DNA from: Neurospora crassa OR74A
Taxonomy: Eukaryota; Ascomycota; Sordariomycetes; Sordariales; Sordariaceae
Length of the DNA stretch: 64,000 nt
Direction: 5' to 3'
Assembly: GCF_000182925.2 (NCBI RefSeq)
Contig: NC_026504.1
Location: 2,790,001-2,854,000, forward strand
Positions within the stretch are counted from its first letter, which is position 1. Every line of letters starts with the position of its first letter. Positions 31,868 to 41,913 of this stretch are shown here, in pieces. The notes beneath the pieces are model-generated. The model had not been told where the DNA came from and made no database searches. It was given only the letters and a program-made list of their open reading frames with translations. A program made the position numbers and the translations under genes.

Positions 31868-32877
31868 AGTGATGACCGAATGAATGATTGACACCGTGGG
31901 CAGCACAACGAAAGGGATAAGAAAAACAATTCTCGGCTTTCTGATCACGAAAAGCACGAGGTATGGTCTACTGGGGGTGTTATAGGCGCGGCTACATGAT
32001 TCTGGCATGGACGTGTCTTTACGAGAAAGAGGTGTCCGTGTAACTATTAACGGATATCACTATGCTTTTACGCAAAGATGCGGCATGGGCAACATTTGGA
32101 TTTGGGTGGTTCGTCATTTCTGGGAAAGGCGGCTAGTTGGGAGTTGGGGCACGGCTCTTTTTCTATCAGTGTTCGATTACTGCCGCAAGAGTTACTTGAA
32201 AATGAGAAAGGCCATACGAGAAGCAACCCACCAATCGTCAGTATTATTCAATGGGTTGAGAATGCCCAAGCACGTCAAACGCGGAAACCTGTGGCTGGTA
32301 AGGGAGGATCTTCATGACGACCGACCAAGTATTCACACAGACCGAACGACCACCTAACTTTCCAGCACGCCCACTTTTTCAAGAGTTAAGAGGGAATACA
32401 TATGATGCATCCCGTATTCGATTGCGACGCCATAATATCCTTTCATTCCGGTCTTCCCTCGTGCGTTATCAGTCTTGCGGCCGTCCAATGTCTCCCTCGG
32501 GATACCGGATGGTGGGATGAAACCGGAAAGAGAACATGTTTTAAGACCCCACTTCCGCCGCATCCCGCCCCACCCTCGCCGAGCTGGCCGAGCCCCTGAC
32601 GGGACGGACCATCACACCATGACATGGAAGCTTAGCTGTTTCTCCACCTCCCCCGCGCATGCCATCTTGTAGCTTATGTACCCCCGAGTTCTGAGAGCTT
32701 ATAACCAACAAGGTTCTCCTTCTAATATACCAATTCCATTGACACTTGGTCAACTATAAAAACAAAGCTGTTCATCTATATATAAGCTCCTTCATACGAC
32801 GCCGTTGTCATTTAGTATTGTCCTTCACTGCTATACTATATTTCGAATATCTAATAACAACGGCAACCACCATCACC
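31868..32877. other. Intergenic; promoter of inositol monophosphatase gene at right end
   Basis: No gene is seen. A TATA-like sequence (CTATATATAAG, about 32776-32786) lies about 95 bp upstream of the next ATG and is a plausible core promoter. Confidence 0.5.
32776..32786 (+). promoter_or_regulatory. TATA box of the inositol monophosphatase gene
   Basis: CTATATATAAG matches the TATA consensus and sits about 92-102 bp before the start codon at 32878. This is a normal spacing for a fungal promoter with a leader of about 50-60 nt. Confidence 0.5.
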
Positions 32878-33903
32878 ATGCCCGACATCAACCTTCAAGA
32901 GATCCATGACACTCTCGTGGAGGTCGCCTTCGAGGCCGGCCGCATGATCCTCGCCGCCAACCCCAACAACATTGACAAGGGTTCGAAGATGAACTGTGTG
33001 TGCCTTTCCTTGTCCTCCGACTTCTTCCCCAGCAGTCACCTACTCATCCTCGGCAAGCAACCTCAACTACCTTGACTAACAACCCTTTTCCCTTGCTCAA
33101 CAGCCGCCGACATTGTCACCGAAACCGACCAAGCCGTAGAGCGTATGGTCTCCACCACTCTCCGCTCCAAATACCCCTCCTTCTCATTCGTCGGCGAAGA
33201 GACCTACGTCGCCGGGGAAACCAAAGTCACCTCCGCCCCGACCTTCATCGTCGACCCCATTGACGGCACCACCAACTTCGTCCACGGCTACCCGCACGGC
33301 TTCTGCATCTCGCTCGGCTTCGCCCTCGACCGCCGCCCCGCGGTGGGCGTTGTCTACAACCCCGCTCTCGATACGCTTTGGACGGCCACCAAGGGACAGG
33401 GCGCCTACTGTCAGCGCAACGCCTCTCTCGAACCAGGAAAGGGACAGGGGCCAAAGCAAAAGTTGCCGCTGAATGGGGGCCAGCCGCTAGGAGACCTTTC
33501 CACGGCCCTGGTGGCGGTCGAGTGGGGTAGTCAGCGCGAGGGAAAGAACTTTGATATCAAGACCAGGGTGTTTAGACAGTTGACGGCTGCCAAGGAGAAT
33601 GGCGGGTGTATGGTGCACAGCTTGCGCAGCTTGGGCAGCGCGGCCTTGAACATCTGCGCAGTGGCGGCTGGTCAGGTCGATATGTACTGGGAGGGCGGGT
33701 GTTATGCGTGGGATGTGACGGCGGGGTGGTGTATTCTCGAGGAGGCGGGTGGAATTATGGTTAGTGCAAACCCGGGGGATTGGAACCCGGAGTTGGATTC
33801 AAGGTTGTATTTGGCCGTCAGGGGAGCGGAGAGCGGACAGAAGGAGATTGTGGAGGAGTTTTGGGGGGTTGTTGGGGATGACAGGATGGAATATAAGCAC
33901 TAA
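32878..33903 (+). CDS. Inositol-1-monophosphatase, 305 aa
   Basis: This Mg-dependent, Li-sensitive phosphatase releases free myo-inositol from inositol monophosphate, for phosphatidylinositol synthesis and signalling. Exons are 32878-32995 and 33104-33903, with a 108-bp intron (GTGTGT..CAG). All metal-site motifs are present: FVGEET (Glu ligand), DPIDGTTNFVHGYPHG (both Asp ligands and the nucleophile-activating Thr), and WDVTAGWCILEEAGG (third Asp ligand). DIVTETDQAVE is also typical. The length is slightly above that of human IMPA1 (277 aa). Some fungal relatives are encoded in quinate utilisation clusters (qutG/qa-x), but no quinate genes are nearby, so house-keeping inositol metabolism is more likely. 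Confidence 0.95.
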
Positions 33904-34214
33904 TGGTTGGTGAACATGACGCGGTTTTGGGTACGGGCTTAGGTTATCAGGCATTGGGTCAAGTAATAAGCAGGCATATTGGATTTGGAAAGATGTCGAC
34001 TAGATGAGTTAAGGCTATCGTTAGAAGGGTTGGATTGGGGTGCGATATCCGGGAAAGGGTCGTTCGCCCGTCAGCAATGTGAGTGACAGCTGCATCACGG
34101 TCCTATGGCCGATCAAGAAGAAAACTGAAGGTGATTTCGTTCCTTGATGTGTGAAGATGTGGCAAGGTACGTTGCAGAAAGGTTGATAAAGAAGGAAAAA
34201 AAAGAATTCGCATT
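33904..34214. other. Intergenic
   Basis: This is the 3' flank of the inositol monophosphatase gene. On the minus strand, a T-run shortly after the tRNA-Val 3' end (about 34196-34203) fits an RNA polymerase III terminator. Confidence 0.55.
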
Positions 34215-34288
34215 TGATCCGACCCAGGCTCGATCTGGGGACCTTCAGTGTGTTAGACTGACGTGATAACCAACTACACCATCGGACC
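34215..34288 (-). tRNA. tRNA-Val (anticodon AAC)
   Basis: The cloverleaf folds by eye. The acceptor stem GGTCCGA pairs with TCGGATC, and the D loop is standard (A box GTGTAGTTGGTTATCAC). The anticodon stem TCAGT/ACTGA holds loop CTAACAC with anticodon AAC (complement of 34252-34254). The T arm is CCCAG-ATCGAGC-CTGGG. It is 74 nt with no intron. The sequence is identical over its whole length to the copy at 60356-60429 on the plus strand. Confidence 0.95.
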
Positions 34289-35174
34289 GTTGATGTGAAT
34301 AAAGGTTTTCTGCGACTTTATGACTCATAAAGTTAGACATGTTTGATGCCATGGCCTGGAGTATTGCTATTCCTTTCAATGCTGGAAGGAATCGGCACCA
34401 ACTGGTAGCTGAGCTGGTTGCTGTGGTTTACCTAGTGAGCATGTGCGCTTTATCTGTAACCTCTATAACCTGGACCACGCTGGTCGCTCACTGGGAAGAA
34501 ACACAAACAGTTTGAATCCTCGAGTGCGTGGTTTCGAGTTTATAGCATGGACGTGAAGACGACGAACATCACATCATGCAGTTGACACAAGTTCAACGAG
34601 ATGCCATTGTTTGGATGAAAAAGGGGCTCAGGGGCAGAGAGAAAGTGGAGACCCATGTACCTCGAAGCTACGGCAAGGCACAACAGCCATGTGCGCACAT
34701 CGGGCCATCCCCCCGGTCCCGGTCATACTGCGAGGCATCATCCACCGACAACAAGAGACGGAGCTTGGACGTTGCAGCTGCCCTGGGATCCGCCTGACAA
34801 CTTCCCACTGTAATCACACCGCGCTACGGGGCTGTACACTGGCAACAACCGACCCAACCTGACTTCCTCGAGATAACCTCAAACCCAATCGAACTTCATT
34901 TCCATTATCTAACATTGACCCGAGTATCAATCTCCACTTATTTCCGTGACCGTCTCGCTTAATCGAATCGTCAATTGCTCTCATCATTTCCAAGTCGGTC
35001 AATCAATCAGCGCTCCCGTCGACGACCGCATTACCACCGGACAGGAACCGGAAGCCGTTGCCCCCGGACTTAGGTTGCCGCTGCGATTCACGGCCCTTCA
35101 GCTTGAGAGGTAGCTGCTAGCCAAATTTCCAACCCACTTACACGCATATAATTACTACGAAGCCAACCGCGACA
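34289..35174. other. Intergenic upstream of END3
   Basis: No gene is seen. It contains the 5' flank of tRNA-Val (minus strand) and the promoter and leader of END3. Confidence 0.55.
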
Positions 35175-36552
35175 ATGCCGCCAAAAATCGAAGCGCAGGA
35201 AATCGAGACGTACTGGAACATCTTCTCGGCGCGAACAAATGGCGGCAAGTTCCTGACGGGCGAGCAGGCGGCGCCGGTGCTGAAGAACAGTGGCCTGCGC
35301 GATGACCAGCTGGAGCGTGTTTGGGATCTGGCCGATGTGGACAATGACGGAAACCTTGATTTCGAGGAATTTTGTGTTGCGATGAGGGTCATCTTTGACC
35401 TTTTGAACGGGGTTCGTCTACCTCCTTCTGTCCTGAAGCTGCGAGCGAGCGAGCGAGCAAGCAAGCAAGCATGGGAGCAGTAATAGCAGCAGTATCAGAG
35501 AACTAACAGGGGGAGACGGTAACAGGAATACGCTGATGTCCCGACAACTCTCCCAGACTGGCTTGTCCCCGAATCTAAAGCCCACCTTGTGCAAGCGAAC
35601 CGCGCGCTAACCGGCAAGGCGCCGAAATTCGAGCAAGTCGAAGATGAAGACGATACCCCCGGCTTGAAGGATGGGTTTGACTGGTACATGAGCCCGGCGG
35701 ATAAGTCCAAGTACGAGCAAATCTATCAAGAGAACCGAGATATGCGCGGCGAGGTTTCCTGTATGTTTACATCCCTTCCTTTCCCTTCCCTTCCGGTCCC
35801 TAACCTCATACTAATCTACCTACCTACCCGCAGTCGCCGCCCTCCAAGACCTCTACGACTCCCTCTCCGTTCCCGACACCGACATCCGCTCGGCCTGGAA
35901 CCTGGTCAACCCGTCGGCCTCCTCGACCATCAACAAAGATGCCTGCCTCGCCTTCCTGCACATCCTCAACTACCGCCACGAAGGTTTCCGCATCCCGCGC
36001 ACCGTTCCCGCTTCTCTGCGGGCCTCGTTCGAGCGCAACAAGATCACATACAACGTCAACGACCCGTCGCAGTCGCGCTGGGCCCAAAAGGCCGACGATG
36101 AGACCTCTACCGGCCGCAAGGCCAAGTTCGGCGATCAGTACCTGACGCGCCTAGGCCGTTCCTCGTTCAAGACGGCCGGCACCGACTTCTCGTCCGAGCA
36201 GACGGACGATCAGTGGGAGGAAGTCAGGCTGAAGAAGCAGCTGGCGGAGCTGGACGAGAAGATGGCCAAGGTTGAGGAGGCGGCGAACCGTCGTAGGGGC
36301 GGGAAAAGGGATACAAAGCCGGCACTGGTCAAGAGGGAGCTGGAACAGCTGTTGGATTATAAGCGCAAGGAATTGAGGGACTTGGAGGAGGGTAAGGGGA
36401 AGGCGGCGGCTGGTGGGAGCCTGAAGAGCGTGGCGGATGATTTGGCGACGGTTAAGGAGCAGGTGGAAGGGCTGGAGGCGCATTTGAGGAGCAGGCAGGA
36501 CGTGTTGGAGCAGTTGAAGAGGGAGATTGAGGAGGAGAAGGTTGGGAGGTAA
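35175..36552 (+). CDS. END3: Actin cytoskeleton-regulatory complex protein END3 (EH-domain endocytic protein), 396 aa
   Basis: End3 works with Pan1 and Sla1 at cortical actin patches in endocytosis and actin organisation (SagA in Aspergillus). Exons are 35175-35411, 35526-35760 and 35834-36552; introns are 114 and 73 bp, the first with a GAGC/CAAG tandem repeat near its start. The N-terminal EH domain (about residues 8-95) has [25 protein letters not shown] and a good EF-hand ([13 protein letters not shown]). A degenerate second EH domain covers about 130-225 ([42 protein letters not shown]). [30 protein letters not shown] starts a C-terminal coiled coil of about 130 residues, which binds Pan1 in yeast. 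Length matches fungal END3 proteins. Confidence 0.95.
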
Positions 36553-37715
36553 GCTGTTGAGGGTCGGTACAGGGAGATGGGTTGAAGAGGTAGAGAGAGC
36601 GGGCTGTGATATTTTGCTGGGTTCCTCGAGGCGAAGACCATGGGCAGTTTGCCAGGACAGGAATGATTTGGGTTCATCGGTTACGTTTCATCTTTCTAAG
36701 ACAGCATAATCTCTTAATGGCATTCAGTGGAGTAACAACAAGCTGCCTGATGGCGCATATCTTGACTGTGTAATTTTCCCAGGTGCTATGGTATATTACA
36801 ATGAAAGGTATCATGTTGACTGTGCTTTTCAGGGGAATTTAAGCATCACAATCCACGCGCCTTTGCACTCAGCGCTTGTCTAAGCAACAACATGGTGGCT
36901 CTGCTTGTTGCCGCTAGAGGCTGTCGGGAAATGTGAAAGGAGTAGAATAGTTTGACCGTATAGATATCTTTTCGATTTCATCAGCGTGAAGAGGCATCGG
37001 AAATCCTAGTTTATGCCATTTCCAGTCTTATTCCACTGGTACCTTGATATACATGTCCTGCCAAATATGCAGGCACAAGCAATATGTTGCTTCGGAGTTG
37101 CTGTGGTTGGAACATCTCAAAAGGTACGAATGAATTGCATCTTCACATGGGCCCATCTGGATCATGTAATTACTGGTTTGAGCAGCTGAGTCCACGATAA
37201 ATAAGCGTAAAGTGAGGCTGTCAGGTTGAAAATGAGTTGAAGAGGGTGTTGTGGATGCTATCGTAGGATCGATGAGTACACTAGTGGGGCAATGACGCTC
37301 ATGGTCACATGGAAAAGCTTCCAGGGGAAAAAGACCCCTCTCCACCATTCGCTGTTGGACATTCCACAGCGAGTGTTTACCTAACTCCGCACTTTGGAGC
37401 CTGGAAGGTACCTACCCCGCCAATCCGGTTCCAGAGTTGCAATTCATCCCATCCTTGGATCCTCAACAAGTCGTGCTGTAGTCTAGGTACAAGGTGAAGG
37501 TACTTCGCATACTTAAAAGAACTGCCCTGCCTCAACCCTCAACCTTTTGAATTCTCGTCTCCTTTGCCTCCACATTTCCATCTTCTTCAAGTTCCATATA
37601 TACCCATCGTACGTACGCGACGCGCAACTTGTATCTGTAACCACGTTCGAGTCTTTAGCTAACCCACAGATACCTCTACCACAGTAAACCAACTCACCCA
37701 CCCCCAACAATCAAA
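36553..37715. other. Intergenic, no gene seen
   Basis: This is the 3' flank of END3 and the promoter and leader of the acyl-CoA-binding protein gene. Short frames have no recognisable content. Confidence 0.55.
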
Positions 37716-38410
37716 ATGTCTGCCGCTTTCGAGAAGGCCGTTGCCGATTCCAAGAAGCTTACTTCCAAGCCTTCCAACGAGGACCTTCTCGAGATCTATG
37801 GTGCGTCGCGTCACGTCCCACCCCACTCCCATATGTATGCTCTTTGCGCTGGCGGCGAACCACGAACCAGCCGAGGGCTATATTACCTACTAGTCTCTCG
37901 CGCGCGCAATCGAACAGAGCTGGAGCTCCAACAAAAACTCATGACTACGGGCAAGGCAGCAGTTAACTAACATTCTCTTCCAACCGTTCACAGCTCTCTA
38001 CAAGGTCGCCACCGGCGCCGACTTCTCCAAGGCTGACAAGCCCGGCATGTTCGACCTGAAGGTTCGTTCCGTTCTGTCTTCCCGCTATTTATACCCCATT
38101 TCATCCCACCTCTATTCATCAGGCGTGCGCGCGTGCTCTGGTAGCTGTTGGTCAAATCACGAAACCTCCATTCATCCATGGCCCCTCCATAGCTGTCCCC
38201 TTCCTCCGCCCAGACACAGTAGCTAACACATTACCTCTTTTTCTTTACCAATAACAGGGCAAGGCCAAGTACAACGCCTGGCAGAAGGTTGTCGACGATG
38301 GCCTCTCGGCCGAGGAGGCCCAGACCAAGTACGTCGCCAAGGTCGAGGAGATGAAGACCCAGTACGGCTACGATGAGAACAAGGCCCCCGAGGCTGTTGG
38401 CTCCAACTAA
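37716..38410 (+). CDS. ACB1: Acyl-CoA-binding protein, 101 aa
   Basis: This small cytosolic protein binds medium and long-chain acyl-CoA and supplies them to lipid synthesis and membrane traffic. Exons are 37716-37800, 37994-38061 and 38258-38410. The introns are 193 and 196 bp, long for this window and longer together than the coding sequence. The protein shows the ACBP signature: FEKAVADSKKLTSKPSNEDLLEIYALYKV at the N terminus, TGADFSKADKPGMFDLKGKAKYNAW in the centre (ligand-binding Tyr and Lys residues), and AQTKYVAKVEEMKTQYGYD at the end. Length is slightly over the 86-92 aa of typical ACBPs because of a C-terminal NKAPEAVGSN tail. The start context TCAAAATGTC is good. Confidence 0.95.
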
Positions 38411-38993
38411 GGAGTTTAGATACCCCGTTGAGCTTATAATATAATGCCCTTTACAAAGACCGAAGAGTGTTCGAGGCCATGTTTGCACGCGGTCTATCTG
38501 TATGTGGAGTCTAGTCGGTGATGGGAAGTGGTGAAGGCTCTTGTGGTATGATGGAAGCCGTAGTTGCACAATCACAAGAGACGGATGTCGTGTCGATCTT
38601 TGTCTGGACCAAAACACTCAGGAAGATGCTGCTGAGGTCTTGACAACAATGGAAATATCAAGTATCGAGGTACGCAGTTCAAGCCACCTATGTCGTGTAT
38701 ATGTCCAGATCTGCAAACGAGAAATATCCCCGTTTCCTGCGGGTTCAGTTACACTACATTAGAAACGTCTGTAATATCCCGTCTATACAAGACATGACAT
38801 GATGTGACCGCTTGAGCCGCGTGTGGAATCACATCCACACGAGAGGAAAGCGGAAGGGGTATCAATTACCAAACAGGAAGGCTGTGCCGTCCTATACTGA
38901 CCACATACTTGTAGGCTCATCAAGAAGTTCATTTCAGGGGCAGATTAACCACCCACATCAATGGACTGATCAGCTGCGTACCATTTCCGCAAC
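38411..38993. other. Intergenic between converging genes
   Basis: This is the shared 3' flank of the acyl-CoA-binding protein gene and TDP1. No gene is seen. Confidence 0.6.
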
Positions 38994-41038
38994 TCATCCA
39001 TGCCGCCAAACCTGCCCCATCCAGTCTGGCTCCAAGTGGTTCGCCGTGGCAACCCAAGGCACTTCTTGCAGCCCGTACCTCTGCAACGGGAGGTTATATG
39101 GCATCCGCAATCCTACCACCACCGTCGAAGACTTTTCCTCCTTCTCATCATCTCCCTTACCATCCTTCTCGCCGTTCCTGCTAGTTGACGTAGGACCCTG
39201 CTTCTCCCCCAATGAAGACGGTCTATCTTTTTCACTGCCATGAATCGCAGGGGTATCTTTGAGAAAAGTAGGTACCATAACCGCCTTCTGTCCCATTTTG
39301 CTGCCACTACTAGTACCATCACTATCCGCAAACAACTCCGGCCACACCAACACGCCAATCTCGTAAGAACAGATATGCACCTGCGGCTCTCCCGCATTGT
39401 TCTTGCTCTGCGCGTCGCCCCACGCTTGTTTAGAGAGGTTTGCTGACGTAAGGAGGGCCCAATCAATAGTGTTTTTAGTCTTGTGGTTAGCGAAGCGGAT
39501 AAAGGTTTTGATGTGGGGGGCGGCGCGGTTGCGGCCTGCTTCGCGGATGGGGGTTGTAGTAGTCGTACCAACTCCATCGGCCGAGTCGTTCGCCCAGTGA
39601 CAGAACATGGGTCTCAGATATTGGAGCTGCTTGGCTTGTTGAGCTGACTGGATCTTGGTATGGATGGAACCACCGGATGCGTAACCGTCGAGTGACTTCC
39701 TGATCTCGTCCGGCGTGGGGAAGATGATCTTGAAGTCTGGCTTGGGCTTCGACGACAATAGGGTTTTGGGGCCTTGGGAACCGCTGAGCGCTTCAAAAAG
39801 GGTGTTTTTGAGCCAGTTGTCTGTTGGACCCAGAGTGGCGATGGAGGATATCTGGATTACAACCTCGGGCTTTTCACTGTCATCAACATCACCACCACCT
39901 TGAACTCGATCTCCCGCCTGGCGAACGGGAACCGACTTGAGAGTCTCCTTCATTGCGGCCCAGCCCCATCGGGTGGGAAAATCGTCAACGAGGGAGTGCC
40001 GTCCTGGGACGCTGGCGATCAGTGAGCCGCGGATTGATGAGAAGTCATACTTGGCGAGTTGGTCAATGAGAGGGTTACAGGCAGCCCGATATGAGCGTAG
40101 ATAATTCAGAAAGTCTATCTTGAACTTCTCACCGCAGCCGGCCGGTGGTGGGGACCGAGTAGAGGAAGTATTTTGCTGGGCGTCTGGCTTCAAAAGGGGA
40201 AGTCGAGGAGATATCCAGGCGGCTTGTGTCATATTACTCCAGTCTCTCGGAATCAGATTTGCCGTGTGGATGATAATCTCCGCCGTATCATCGGCTCGCA
40301 GGAGCACCATCATTTTGCTGTGATGGGTTCCAAACGGCTCGGGGAGATAGGCATGATGTGTGGTGATGTTGGGATAGCGAGCGGCGTCAGACTAGTGGGT
40401 CGGTCAGGACTGAACGCACAACGGGATGGTGAGTAGCTGTTCTGGCATACCTGTATCTGTAACCTATTGGGATCTTCCTTCTTCCAAAAGCCGTGGATGA
40501 CGTGAACCTTGATCAGATGGCGGACATCACTATCAAACGCACCCATGAGGAAGTCAATGTCGTGAAGGTAGTTGAATTCCCAACACTCTTTGATGAGGGG
40601 GTCACCAAGAAGGCCCTTGAGTGATACGGTATCCATGTTGGAATTTTGTCCCAAGGAGCGAATCGTGGTAAGATGAAAGGGCGACGCGACGACCCTACGA
40701 TATGAACATGGCTGCTTTTTTGCCTGCTCTTCTGTGGGAAAGGATTCTTCTTCTCCTTTGTCTGGGCTTGTGCGGCGTTTCTTGAGCGGAGGGCTGACAG
40801 CACGACTGAGAGATCGTGGTGTTGCCCTGCTAATTCCACCATTCCGAACATCACCGGCTTTACCCAGCTCAGCATCCTGAACTGTCCTTTTTGACGGACG
40901 GTTGTTCTCCATGGTGACGGGCAGAGTGGTAGCCAGTTCACGAACAGTCGAGTTAGGTCGCCAACAGTGCACGCTTGGGACTTGACGGATGGGAGGTATG
41001 TGGGTGTATCTCAGCAGATTTGTGCAAAGTGTGAACAT
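38994..41038 (-). CDS. TDP1: Tyrosyl-DNA phosphodiesterase 1 (TDP1)
   Basis: TDP1 removes topoisomerase I peptides and other blocking groups from DNA 3' ends, and is a repair enzyme of the phospholipase D superfamily. Exons on the minus strand are 41038-40451 and 40391-38994, with a 59-bp intron (GTATGC..TAG). Both catalytic motifs are present: GTHHSKMMVLL (H-x-K number 1) and GSIHTKIQ (H-x-K number 2), each with supporting residues; TSANLSKQAWG carries the conserved Asn. NLIPRDW and the C-terminal MPYNLPLQRY with PWVATANHLEPDWMGQVW are typical. Two in-frame starts exist: 40912 (ATG with ideal CACCATGG context, MENNRPSKRT, 619 aa) and 41038 (661 aa), whose extra 42 residues look like a mitochondrial targeting sequence. 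The basic PPLKKRR segment could be a nuclear signal. Confidence 0.93.
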
Positions 41039-41913
41039 GAATGAGATGCTGTTACCATAGACTTTGTGGGGTCTTTCATCTTTTCTCTTTCTGAGACCGG
41101 GTCTTTGACGTGTTGGAGTTGTTCCGTCCCTTCCCTTCAGCTTACTTCAAGTTAGGTTATCCAGCAGCCCCGGCGCTGTCTGCTAACTTAAGGACGGCAC
41201 CTTCTCAAAGAGTGGTGGGCCAAGTGGACGACTCGAAGTGTTCAGAGCATATTTATGGCACTGAGCAGTTCGGATTATTTAACCAGGGTGGGAATTCCAA
41301 AGTATCAAGTGTTGATATTTCCGTTGAACCCAGACTCTTTGCCAAATTAATCAATGGGTCTCAATGTTGTTGTTGTTGGATGTTGCTTTCAGCCTCCTTG
41401 TGGCTTGGCTCTCTCCCCTCCACAACGCTGGATCCACTTATCTGTCTTGGCTGAAATCGTTCTAGCCCCCTGGGGCGGGCCCTGAGAGGCCAGGGGCCAG
41501 CACGGCCGGCCGCCATTGCCCGCCTTCGATCGCCTCCTGAATCCCTTTGGTCCCCTGGTCCCCCGTCGCCTGAAGCAAGTAGCGGGTTGAGGTGGAATTG
41601 TTGTCCCATGCCGCCAGCAGACAAACACCGCCTGCGCTTCTCCGACTATCATTCTCAAAGGCGGTTTCGTCTCTCATCTTTTGGTTGTTGACTGTGAACA
41701 CGACGACCCACGACCAGTGCACCATAATTCCCACCATCGACGACCACCCCGTCGCGATCGAGCCGGACAGCACGAATTGGGTTCGATTTAGGTTCTAAAG
41801 GTGTTTCTTCCACCCCGGCGGTGCTGGCTCGCTCTTCGATGCAGTGTGCGACAATCAGGCCCCGACATTGTTAAACATCACCACTTATCGCTTTCCCACA
41901 CCTGGCCACGACC
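41039..41913. promoter_or_regulatory. Divergent promoter region of TDP1 and the thioredoxin-domain protein
   Basis: About 0.9 kb lies between two start codons facing away from each other. It holds a short GTT repeat (near 41366) and a GC-rich stretch around 41460-41540. No gene is seen. Confidence 0.45.
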
